From a virus, in IMG/VR virus record IMGVR_UViG_3300041809_001828, positions 1 to 25,958 of that record: DNA of 25,958 nt, one strand, 5' to 3'. The position numbers and the translations under genes were made by a program. Of this stretch, positions 19,228-25,958 are shown piece by piece. The notes below the pieces were generated by a model, which had not been told where the DNA came from, searched no databases, and saw nothing but the letters and a program-made list of their open reading frames with translations. Numbering within the stretch: the first letter of the stretch is position 1; each line of letters begins with the position of its first letter.

Positions 19228-19808
19228 GCGGCGTTGCGCTGCGCATCACGTCGGATCTGGACAAGACGGCCGCCGCGCTCGCCAAGCTGAGCGGGCGCGT
19301 GCAACTCGCCATCGCCCGCGGCCTCAACGAAGGCGGCGACAAGGTGCGCACGCAGGTGCGCCGGGCGATGCGTGAGCAGACGAGCCTGGTCAAGCTGCAG
19401 TCGGTGACCAAGCGGTCGTCGACCATTCGCGCCTTTCCTGGCGCGCCGCGCAGCGGCATCGGGCCGGTCGCCGCAGGAAGCCTCAGTTACACCATCGTCT
19501 TCAAGGGCAAGCCGTCGACGCGTCCAGAAGAATTTGCGTACAGCGTCAAGCGCGGGCCGGGGGGCGGCGTGACGGTCCGTATGTGGGGGGGCGCTCACAA
19601 GTTCCAGCGTTCGTTCCAGATTGCGGGCCACTCCGGCGCTTCGGGCTTGCGCGCGCGCCTCGGCGCTGATCGCTTCCCGGTGCGCGGCTTCGACGGCCCG
19701 AACCTGGCGAAGGAAGCGGTCAAGGGAAAGGTGGCTGAGACGTTCATGACGCTCTCGCCGGTCATCGTCCCTCCGATCATCGGCAAGCATCTCGGCCGAA
19801 TTATTTGA
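19224..19808 (+). CDS. minor tail protein Z (lambda gpZ-like)
   Basis: The 194-aa protein fits the prophage minor tail protein Z family. It shows LAKLSGRVQLAIARGLNEGG, then DKVRTQVRRAMREQTSLVKL, the central beta segment with LSYTIVFKGKPSTRPEEFAY and the typical RMWGGAHKFQRSFQI. gpZ-type proteins act in tail completion and joining. The start is GTG in a GTGA overlap. Its place before the terminase, far from other tail genes, is unlike lambda, where Z lies among the tail genes, but such placement occurs in some other prophages. The 88 bp after it hold no gene. Confidence 0.85.
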   Translation: MSGVALRITSDLDKTAAALAKLSGRVQLAIARGLNEGGDKVRTQVRRAMREQTSLVKLQSVTKRSSTIRAFPGAPRSGIGPVAAGSLSYTIVFKGKPSTRPEEFAYSVKRGPGGGVTVRMWGGAHKFQRSFQIAGHSGASGLRARLGADRFPVRGFDGPNLAKEAVKGKVAETFMTLSPVIVPPIIGKHLGRII

Positions 19809-19896
19809 CGGGTCCTTCCCCGCCCCCCTCCACCTCAGACGCAGCCGCTGCAGTCCGAAGAAACGGTAGCTGGGGGCTCTCAATTTAGGGTTGTCG

Positions 19897-20478
19897 ATGT
19901 TGACGGCGGGGGATGACGGGGTTGTCTCTGACCACGTTTCGCTCGCCGAGCTGGCGCGGCTGCGCGGCGTCTCGAAACAGGCGATCACCAAGCGGGTCGA
20001 TCGGCTCGAGGCGCGCGGTTCCGTAACAACCCTGCGCGGCGCTCGTGGCGCGCGGATGATCAGCATCGCCCAGTTCGACCGGGCGACCGAAGAGACGACC
20101 GACGCGGTTCGCGCCGCCAACGGCGCACAAGCCGAGCACCAGGTCGCCTCACCGAAGCTCGCCCAGGCGCAAGCGCTCCGCGCGGGTTACGCCGCCGAGA
20201 CCGCTCGGCTCGACCTCGAGGAGCGGCTCGGCAAGCTGCTGCCGATCGCCGACGTCGAAGCGGCGATGACGCGTTGCGCCGAAGCGATGGTGCGGCTGAT
20301 CGACCAATTGCCGGCCCGCGCCGATGAAAACGCGGCCGCTGTGGCCAAGGATGGGACGCAGGGCGCGCGGATGTTCCTCCGTGACGCCGCGCGCGATCTC
20401 AGGGCTCGGCTGGCCCAGGAAATGCGCCTTCTCGGCGCCGCCAAGGAGGCCGACGAAGCGGAGGCGGACTCCGCGTGA
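19897..20478 (+). CDS. terminase small subunit (Nu1-like)
   Basis: It recognises the packaging site and hands DNA to the large subunit. Of 193 residues, about 13-60 form a winged HTH (HVSLAELARLRGVSKQAITK, then RVDRLEARGSVTTLRGARG), typical of Nu1-like subunits. Residues about 90-190 are helical and serve dimerisation and large-subunit contact (LEERLGKLLPIADVEAAMTR, then DLRARLAQEMRLLGAA). I chose the ATG at 19897, six bases after a TTG alternative. Its stop overlaps the large-subunit GTG start. A GpA partner implies cos-type packaging, so a cos site is expected nearby, perhaps in 18834-19026 or 19809-19896. Confidence 0.85.
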   Translation: MLTAGDDGVVSDHVSLAELARLRGVSKQAITKRVDRLEARGSVTTLRGARGARMISIAQFDRATEETTDAVRAANGAQAEHQVASPKLAQAQALRAGYAAETARLDLEERLGKLLPIADVEAAMTRCAEAMVRLIDQLPARADENAAAVAKDGTQGARMFLRDAARDLRARLAQEMRLLGAAKEADEAEADSA

Positions 20479-22499
20479 CCACGATGCCGTCGGCGCAAGC
20501 GATCGTTACCTCGGCGCTGGCGGTCATCTTCCAGCCGCCGGAGCCCATCGCACCGACGCGCTGGGCCGAACAGAACCTCGTCGTGCCCGACGGGCCGCGG
20601 GCCGGCGAGCCGTGGAGCCTTTCGCTCACGCCCTATATCGCCGAGCCGCTCGACGAAATCGGGCCGGATTCGGACAGCAACGAGATTGCCGTCGAGAAGT
20701 CGGCGCAAACCGGCTTCACAACCCTGCTGCTCGCCGCGATCGGCCACTCGATCGACCGCGATCCGTGTAGGATGATGGTTATCCAGCCGACCGACGCGGC
20801 GCTGAGCGATTTCAACCGGGAGAAGCTGCAACCGGCGATCGACGGCTCGAAAGCGCTCGCCGGCGTCGTCGTCCCCCAGACCTCGCGCTCGACGCAAGGC
20901 TCGACGACGTACAGCAAGAAGTTTCGCGGCGGCTCGCTCAGCCTGGCGATCGCCTCGAGCGCCGCCGACCTGCGCTCGAAGACGATCAAGAAGCTGTTCC
21001 GCGACGAGATCGACGAATATCCCGACGATCTCGACGGGCAGGGCGACCCGCTGGAGATTTCGGACGGCCGCCTGTTCAGTTTTCTGGCGCAAGGCGACTG
21101 GAAAAAAGTCGACATCTCGACGCCGACCGTCAAGGGCGCGTCGAAGATCGAGCGGCGCTTCGAGCAGGGCGACAAGCGCTACTGGAACGTCAAGTGCCCG
21201 CATTGCGGCGACGAATTCCGCTTCGAATGGGGGCCGAACTTCCGCTTTGAGCGGGAATTTCCGCACAAAGCGCATTACGTCACGCCGTGCTGCGGCGTCT
21301 TCATTGCAGCGCATGAAAAGGTCGGTCTGATGCGCGGCGGCCGGTGGATCGCCTCCGATCCGCGGCCTGGCGCGTTCAAGAGCTACCATTTTGACACGCT
21401 GTCGAGCCCGTTCGTGCCGTGGGACGAGGTCGCCAAGGCCTTCGTCAGCGCCGGCGACAATCCGGCCAAGCTGAAGACGTTCTGGAACCTATGGCTGGGC
21501 CTGCCTTACGAATTCAAGGGCGACGCACCAGACCATACGCGGCTGCTCGAGCGGCGCGAAGAGGGCTTCACCCGCGGCCATATCCCGGCGCGTGGGCTGT
21601 TGCTGGTGGCGGCGGCCGACGTGCAAATGCGCGGGATCTGGGTCGAGGTCGTCGCCTTCGCGCCCAACCGCGAATCGTTCGTCGTCGACACGCTCTATCT
21701 CGACGGCTCGACGGAAGCGCCCGACGGCGAGGCGTTCGAAAAGCTCAAGGCGCAGGTTCTCGATCGCGAGTTCCCCGACGCGTTCGGCCGCACGCGCAAG
21801 CTCGACGGGCTGGCGGTCGACTCCGGCTATCGCAGCCACGTCGTTTATTCCTGGGCGCGGCGACATCAACGCGTGCATCCCGATTCCGGCCAGGACGTGG
21901 TTCTGGCGGTCGACGGGCGCGACGGCTGGGGGCGGCCGGCGATCGGCACGCCGAGCCTGGTCGACATCAATCTCGCCGGCCAGCGGGTCAAAAAGGGCTG
22001 CAAGCTGTGGCCGGTCGGCACCTGGCCGCTCAAGGGCGCGTTCTACGCCGATCTCAACAAGGAAGGCGTCAAATCCGGCAAGCCGGTCGATCCGGAGGGC
22101 TATTGCCACTTTCCGACCTGGCTTGACGAGACCTATTTCAGGCAGCTGACGTCCGAGTACATCGCCGAGCAGACACTGCGCGGCAAGATCCGCAAGATGT
22201 GGAAGCTGCGCGCTTCCGAGCGCGATAACCACTTGCTCGACTGCCGCGTCTACAACCTGGCGCTCGCCGAATATCTCGGCTTGAGCGCGATCACCCAGGA
22301 CGAATGGGCGCGTCTCGCCAAGGCGCGCGGCATGCCGCCCGACGACGCGATGGCACTGTTCAAGCCGCGCGCGGTTCCCTCGGCGGCGGCTGGCGCTGAA
22401 GCCTCGGCGACTGTCGCGCCCGAGCCGGCGCCGGAGCCGGAAGACGTCGACGCCATGCTAGCGCGCCTCGGTAAGGCCAATTCGGAGCGGTTTCGATGA
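20475..22499 (+). CDS. terminase large subunit (GpA family)
   Basis: This ATPase-nuclease pumps DNA into the head and cuts at cos. The 674-aa protein has the GpA-type Walker A EKSAQTGFTT (74-83) and Walker B LFRDEIDEYPDD (acidic Asp177/Glu178). A zinc ribbon follows with Cys241 and Cys244 in CPHCGDEF and Cys272-Cys273 in TPCCGVF. The C-terminal nuclease region carries LVAAADVQMRGIWVEVVAFA and LAVDSGYRSHVVYSWARRH. Length fits the family. It starts at GTG overlapping the small-subunit stop (GTGA); an ATG three codons in is an alternative. The last ~60 residues are Pro/Ala-rich. Confidence 0.95.
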   Translation: MTTMPSAQAIVTSALAVIFQPPEPIAPTRWAEQNLVVPDGPRAGEPWSLSLTPYIAEPLDEIGPDSDSNEIAVEKSAQTGFTTLLLAAIGHSIDRDPCRMMVIQPTDAALSDFNREKLQPAIDGSKALAGVVVPQTSRSTQGSTTYSKKFRGGSLSLAIASSAADLRSKTIKKLFRDEIDEYPDDLDGQGDPLEISDGRLFSFLAQGDWKKVDISTPTVKGASKIERRFEQGDKRYWNVKCPHCGDEFRFEWGPNFRFEREFPHKAHYVTPCCGVFIAAHEKVGLMRGGRWIASDPRPGAFKSYHFDTLSSPFVPWDEVAKAFVSAGDNPAKLKTFWNLWLGLPYEFKGDAPDHTRLLERREEGFTRGHIPARGLLLVAAADVQMRGIWVEVVAFAPNRESFVVDTLYLDGSTEAPDGEAFEKLKAQVLDREFPDAFGRTRKLDGLAVDSGYRSHVVYSWARRHQRVHPDSGQDVVLAVDGRDGWGRPAIGTPSLVDINLAGQRVKKGCKLWPVGTWPLKGAFYADLNKEGVKSGKPVDPEGYCHFPTWLDETYFRQLTSEYIAEQTLRGKIRKMWKLRASERDNHLLDCRVYNLALAEYLGLSAITQDEWARLAKARGMPPDDAMALFKPRAVPSAAAGAEASATVAPEPAPEPEDVDAMLARLGKANSERFR

Positions 22500-22729
22500 C
22501 GCAAAACGAGGTCGCGAGCGTGAAAACCGCTGAGATCAGCTCGTCGCTGGCGCTGGCGGCGTCGCGCGCGTTCGAATTGCGCCGTCTGATCGCCGCTGCC
22601 GCGCGTGCGGTAGTTCGAAATCAGGCGATTCGACTCAATATCGCGCCGCTCAGCGCGGCGCGTTGGCGGATCCTGCGCTTCGGCGCGGTTTCGCATCGCG
22701 CGATGACGATCGGACTCGCCGAGCGATGA
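22496..22729 (+). CDS. hypothetical protein (77 aa)
   Basis: Unrecognised. It is helical and basic (ISSSLALAASRAFELRRLIA, then AARAVVRNQAIRLNIAPLSA). Both ends have ATGA overlaps, with the terminase upstream and gpW downstream, which favours translation. In lambda there is no gene at this position between A and W, but related prophages often carry a small frame here. Confidence 0.55.
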   Translation: MTQNEVASVKTAEISSSLALAASRAFELRRLIAAAARAVVRNQAIRLNIAPLSAARWRILRFGAVSHRAMTIGLAER

Positions 22730-22938
22730 GCATGACCGCCGCGCAGCGACTCGCCGAGGCTGAGGAGCAGCTGCATCTGTTCCAGCTCGGCCGCGCGAGC
22801 GTCGAGGTCGAGGTCGACGGCCGGCGGGTGCGGTTCAATCGCACGAATATCGACGATCTGCAGGGCTACATCGCCGCCCTGCGCGACGAGGCCGCCAATC
22901 GGCGGCCGCGTTACGGCGCGATCGGGGTGATTTTCTGA
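22726..22938 (+). CDS. head-tail joining protein gpW
   Basis: The 70-aa product matches gpW, which seals the packaged head and prepares it for tail attachment: MTAAQRLAEAEEQLHLFQLG, then VEVEVDGRRVRFNRTNIDDL and QGYIAALRDEAANRRPRYGA. The helix-beta hairpin-helix layout and about 68-residue length are right for the family. I chose the ATG at 22726 (ATGA overlap); a second ATG two codons later is also possible. Its position between terminase and portal is the lambda order A-W-B. Confidence 0.9.
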   Translation: MSMTAAQRLAEAEEQLHLFQLGRASVEVEVDGRRVRFNRTNIDDLQGYIAALRDEAANRRPRYGAIGVIF

Positions 22939-24593
22939 TGGGCGTTCTCGGAGCGATCGGCTCGGGCCTGCGCCTCATCGGCGCGATGCTCGACGGCGGC
23001 GCGCTCGGCGCCGTCACCGACTACGAAGCGCCCTATCACGCGCAAAGCGTAACCAGCCAGGACGTTGCGGCGTGGCGGCCGCCGATGCGGTCGGGCGATT
23101 TCGGCTCGACGATGCGCCGCGACCTGACGCTGGCGCGCATCCAGGACATCGTCCGCAACGATCCGCACGCCTCGGCGGCGATCGACAAGCTGTGCGACCA
23201 TGTTGTCGGCTCCGGCCTGCGTTGGAGCTCGCAGCCCGACGGCGCGGCGCTCGGAATCGACGATCGCAAGGCGCTGCGCGTCTTCGCCAAGCAAATGGAA
23301 GCTGAATTCCGCCTGTTCGCCGACGATCCGCGCCATTTCTGCGACGCGACGCGTCGGCTCACCCTCAACGGCCTGTTCCGCCTTTACGCGCGCACATGGA
23401 TGACGGCGGGCGAGGCCAGTTTTGTGCTGAAGCTCAACCCGGAAGGCGTCTCGCGCTATCGCACGTCGCTGCTCAGTGTCGATCCCGACCGGATCTGCAA
23501 CCCCTACGGCGAGCGCGACACGCTGACCCGCCGGCTCGGCGTCGAAATGGACGACCAGGGCGCGCCGGTCGGCTATTGGGTGCGCGACGCCCATCTCGGC
23601 GACTATTGGGCCCCCGGCCAGCAGATGAGCTGGACCTATGTGCAGAAACAGACCGACTGGGGCCGCCCGGTGTTCGTCCACGGCTACGAGCCGTTGCGCG
23701 AGGGCGACACGCGCGGCACGTCGCCGCTAATTACGCTGATCGCCGGCATGCGCATGCTCGGCAAGTTCCGCGACAACGAGCTCGCCGCTGCGACGATCAA
23801 TTCGCTGTTCGCCGCGACGATCGAATCCGACATGCCGGTTGACGAGATCGCCGAGCGCCTGACGCCGGCTGCCGATATCCGCACGCAGAAGGGTTACGCG
23901 GCGTGGATGCTTAATTATTTTGAGGCAAACCCGGCCCGCATCGGCGGCGCGCGCATTCCGGCGCTGCCGCCTGGCGCGTCGCTGAAGATGAACTCGAGCC
24001 CGCGCCAGACGACCGCCTTTCCCACCTTCGAGGCGGCGTTCCTGCAGACCTTCGCCTCCAAGCTCGGCATTTCCTACGAGCAGCTCAAGATGGACTGGTC
24101 GAAGGTCAATTATTCGAGCGCGCGGGCGGCGCTCAACGAGGTGTGGCGCGGAATCGCGCGGCTGTCGAAGACCTTCGTCGAGCAGATCGTCGGCCCGGTT
24201 CATCTCGCCTGGGCCGACGAAGCGTTCGATTCGGGCTATCTCGCCACGCCGGCCGGCGCGCCCGACTTCTGGGAACGGCCCGGCGCTTATCTGCGCGGGC
24301 GCTGGATCGGGCCGCCGCGCGGCTATGTCGACCCGGTCAAGGAAATGCAGGCCTCGGCGCTGCGCATGGAAGGCCTGGTGTCAACGCTGCGCGACGAATG
24401 CGCCGAGCAAGGCAAGGATTACGAGGAAGTACTCGACCAGCTGGCGCAGGAAAACGAGGACCTCGCGGCTCGCGGCCTGACGCGCGAATCGCTGATCGCA
24501 GTGGTGCAGTCGACCAAAGGCCCGAAGCCGGACAGCGAAGACGCGGTCGGGCCGGCTGGCCCGGGCGGCGAAGACAAGGAAGGCTCGCGATGA
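22938..24593 (+). CDS. portal protein (lambda gpB family)
   Basis: Twelve copies form the ring through which DNA enters the head. The 551-aa length and content fit lambda-family portals: ARIQDIVRNDPHASAAIDKL, GLRWSSQPDG, ARTWMTAGEASFVLKLNP and LSVDPDRICNPYG. The stretch with GRPVFVHGYEPLREGDTRGT and SPLITLIAGMRMLGKFRDNE follows, then LPPGASLKMNSSPRQTTAFP and YEQLKMDWSKVNYSSARAAL. The acidic C-terminus (last ~40 residues) is variable. It starts with ATG in a TGATG overlap with gpW. Confidence 0.95.
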   Translation: MGVLGAIGSGLRLIGAMLDGGALGAVTDYEAPYHAQSVTSQDVAAWRPPMRSGDFGSTMRRDLTLARIQDIVRNDPHASAAIDKLCDHVVGSGLRWSSQPDGAALGIDDRKALRVFAKQMEAEFRLFADDPRHFCDATRRLTLNGLFRLYARTWMTAGEASFVLKLNPEGVSRYRTSLLSVDPDRICNPYGERDTLTRRLGVEMDDQGAPVGYWVRDAHLGDYWAPGQQMSWTYVQKQTDWGRPVFVHGYEPLREGDTRGTSPLITLIAGMRMLGKFRDNELAAATINSLFAATIESDMPVDEIAERLTPAADIRTQKGYAAWMLNYFEANPARIGGARIPALPPGASLKMNSSPRQTTAFPTFEAAFLQTFASKLGISYEQLKMDWSKVNYSSARAALNEVWRGIARLSKTFVEQIVGPVHLAWADEAFDSGYLATPAGAPDFWERPGAYLRGRWIGPPRGYVDPVKEMQASALRMEGLVSTLRDECAEQGKDYEEVLDQLAQENEDLAARGLTRESLIAVVQSTKGPKPDSEDAVGPAGPGGEDKEGSR

Positions 24594-24859
24594 AGACCGA
24601 ACCCGCCGGTGCTCGCGTCAAATGCGAGCTGGTGCTGGTGCACGAGCGCTATCTCGAATCGATCGCGGTGTCGCCGGGCGCGCCAGACGCGCGCGTGGTG
24701 ACGCTGCCGCGACTCGAAATCACCTTCCGCCCGCTGGCGGGCAAGTTCGTCGATTTTGGCGGCGAGCGTCGGCCGGTGGTCGAGGTCGACATGCCGGCGG
24801 CGCTCGCCAAGCAACGCAAGCTCGCCGCCAAGTCGGCGGCCAAGGCGGCTGCGTCGTGA
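24590..24859 (+). CDS. hypothetical protein (89 aa)
   Basis: Unrecognised. A beta-rich N-terminal 65 residues (ARVKCELVLVHERYLESIAV, then RVVTLPRLEITFRPLAGKFV) is followed by a basic Ala/Lys tail (LAKQRKLAAKSAAKAAAS). It overlaps both neighbours (ATGA and GTGA), between portal and protease. No such gene lies there in lambda, where C follows B directly. Confidence 0.65.
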   Translation: MKTEPAGARVKCELVLVHERYLESIAVSPGAPDARVVTLPRLEITFRPLAGKFVDFGGERRPVVEVDMPAALAKQRKLAAKSAAKAAAS

Positions 24860-25958
24860 AGGCGCATCTCACGCTCGTCGCCGCGCGGCTGTTTAATCGG
24901 CCGCTGCTCGTCGCGCCAGACACGGCGGTCGCCATCGCCTCCAATCTCGCCGAGCGCTTCGGCGTCGCGGCGATGCTGCCGCCGAAGGCGATGGAAGACG
25001 ACGACGACAGCCTGGTCTCGCCGGAGCCCGATGTGCCCTACACGGTCGAAGACGGCGTCGCGACGATCTCAGTGCACGGCGAGTTGGTCAATCGCGGCTC
25101 TTGGATGGACGCCTGGTCGGGGCTGACCTCTTACGAAGCGCTCGGCTCGGCGCTGCGCCAAGCCGGCGACGATTCTGCGGTCAAGGCGATCCTGTTCGAC
25201 ATCGACTCGCCAGGCGGCGAGGCGGCGGGCGCGATGGAAACTGCTGCGTTGGTGCGCGCGCTGGCCAAGAAAAAGCCGGTGACCGCCTTCGTCAACGGCA
25301 TGGCGGCTTCGGCTGCCTACGCGATTGCAGCCGGCGCGACAGACATCGTCGTCGCCCCGTCGGCGACGCTCGGCTCGATCGGCGTCATCTGCCTTCACGT
25401 CGATCAGTCGAAGCGCCTGGCCGAAGCGGGCGTCAAGCCGACTTTGATCCATGCCGGCGCCTTCAAGGCCGACGGCAATTCGTTCGAGCCGCTGACCGCC
25501 GGGCCGAAGGCGCGCATCCAGGCCGAGATCGACACGTTCTACGACCTGTTTGTCGCCAGCGTCGGCGCGCATCGGCCTCGGCTCGGCGAAAAGGGCGCGC
25601 GCGCCACCGAAGCGGGCGTGTTCATCGGCCAGAAGGCGGTCGACGCCGGGCTCGCCGACAAGGTTGGTTCGGCGGAAACAGCCCTCGGCGCCCTCAAGTC
25701 GATCTCGATTTTTCCATCCTTCGCGCAGACGCGCAGCCAACGAGGTGAATCCATGCCCAACACCGACGAACCGATCTTCACGCAGGCTGCGCATGACGCG
25801 GCCGTCGCCAACGCCGTCGCTGTCGCGCGCCGCGAGGCGGCGACCACTCACGCCGCCGCGCTTGCCGAAGCGCGCCAGACGGGCGCGAGCGCCGAACGCG
25901 CGCGCATCGCGGCGATCCTCGACTCGGACGCCGCCAAGGGCAAGCCGAGGCTGGCGCG
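24856..25958 (+). CDS. S49-family head maturation protease (lambda gpC-like), open at window end
   Basis: It cleaves head proteins during capsid assembly. Visible SppA/S49 features are FDIDSPGGEAAGA (SPGG at 118-121), the nucleophile Ser152 in NGMAASAAYA, and the probable general base Lys204 in AGAFKADGNSFEPL, 52 residues later as in bacterial SppA (Ser147/Lys199 in Bacillus). The region PSATLGSIGVI forms part of the active-site fold. I chose the GTG at 24856 (GTGA overlap). After about residue 299 the sequence turns Ala-rich and helical, like scaffold. It continues past the window, with 367 full codons visible. An internal start is annotated separately. Confidence 0.93.
   Translation, partial: MKAHLTLVAARLFNRPLLVAPDTAVAIASNLAERFGVAAMLPPKAMEDDDDSLVSPEPDVPYTVEDGVATISVHGELVNRGSWMDAWSGLTSYEALGSALRQAGDDSAVKAILFDIDSPGGEAAGAMETAALVRALAKKKPVTAFVNGMAASAAYAIAAGATDIVVAPSATLGSIGVICLHVDQSKRLAEAGVKPTLIHAGAFKADGNSFEPLTAGPKARIQAEIDTFYDLFVASVGAHRPRLGEKGARATEAGVFIGQKAVDAGLADKVGSAETALGALKSISIFPSFAQTRSQRGESMPNTDEPIFTQAAHDAAVANAVAVARREAATTHAAALAEARQTGASAERARIAAILDSDAAKGKPRLA
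25753..25958 (+). CDS. nested in-frame scaffold protein (lambda Nu3-like), partial
   Basis: An ATG at codon 300 of the protease gene has GAGGTG 5 bp upstream, and the product starts MPNTDEPIFTQAAHDAAVAN. It continues with an Ala-rich helix (ARREAATTHAAALAEARQTG). In lambda, the scaffold Nu3 is translated from an internal start in the same frame as C; the arrangement here is the same. Translation from this site is inferred from the ribosome-binding site and the family. The end is outside the window. Confidence 0.6.
   Translation, partial: MPNTDEPIFTQAAHDAAVANAVAVARREAATTHAAALAEARQTGASAERARIAAILDSDAAKGKPRLA

Noticed and set aside
20187-21389. A 400-codon minus-strand frame opposite the terminase genes
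   Set aside because: Same reasons: low-complexity translation with no domain, opposite the conserved terminase small and large subunits.

Overview
The window is the left end and most of the early, replication and packaging region of a temperate tailed phage (lambda-type head genes) integrated at a host tRNA-Trp gene. GC content is high throughout. Together with the phage family content (DUF2303, GpA-type terminase, gpW, lambda-type portal, S49 head protease, minor tail protein Z) and the tRNA, this suggests an alphaproteobacterial host, probably in the Hyphomicrobiales. Host genus is an inference and cannot be fixed from the sequence alone. Apart from the tRNA and the bases before it, everything looks like phage DNA. 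The right attachment site lies outside the window.

Left arm (111-9215, minus strand): one long, tightly packed leftward operon, mostly with ATGA/GTGA stop-start overlaps. Reading from its promoter, it holds a 47-aa membrane peptide, three small unknown proteins, a DUF2303 protein, a phage-borne DNA polymerase III beta clamp (dnaN), a small unknown gene, SSB, and an orphan C5-cytosine methyltransferase with six repeats in its variable region. After these come a coiled-coil protein, small unknowns, an ASCH-domain protein, an excisionase-like protein and the tyrosine integrase, which ends 12 bp from the tRNA. A strong inverted repeat separates dnaN from the DUF2303 gene.

Control region (about 9216-9970): a CI/LexA-like repressor (HTH plus S24 domain) is flanked by five 17-bp operators of the form TTCCCCA-N3-TGGGGAA. 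Two divergent early promoters, PL and PR, each carry an operator between -35 and -10. The Cro-like gene starts almost at the predicted PR start point, and the repressor's start codon lies inside an operator.

Right arm (9969-18833, plus strand): Cro-like protein, a small membrane protein, small unknowns and an HTH protein, then a CHC2/Toprim primase, small proteins, a beta-class DPPY adenine methyltransferase, an SF3 (P4/D5-type) helicase and a small protein resembling a D5 C-terminal domain. A 301-bp gene-free stretch (17672-17972) follows. It contains two nested long inverted repeats around an AT-rich core and is the best candidate for a replication origin or a major regulatory structure. 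A 286-aa unknown gene comes next, then hairpins including a likely terminator.

Packaging and head region (19027-25958, plus strand): a small unknown gene, minor tail protein Z, small and large terminase subunits, a small unknown gene, gpW head-tail joining protein, portal, a small unknown gene, and an S49 head protease that runs off the window. The protease has an internal in-frame start for a scaffold protein, as in lambda C/Nu3.

The clearest non-routine signals are the nested inverted repeats at 17662-17951, the six-repeat methyltransferase, the operator/promoter layout, the phage-borne sliding clamp, and the split of the replication enzyme into primase, helicase and a small C-terminal protein.
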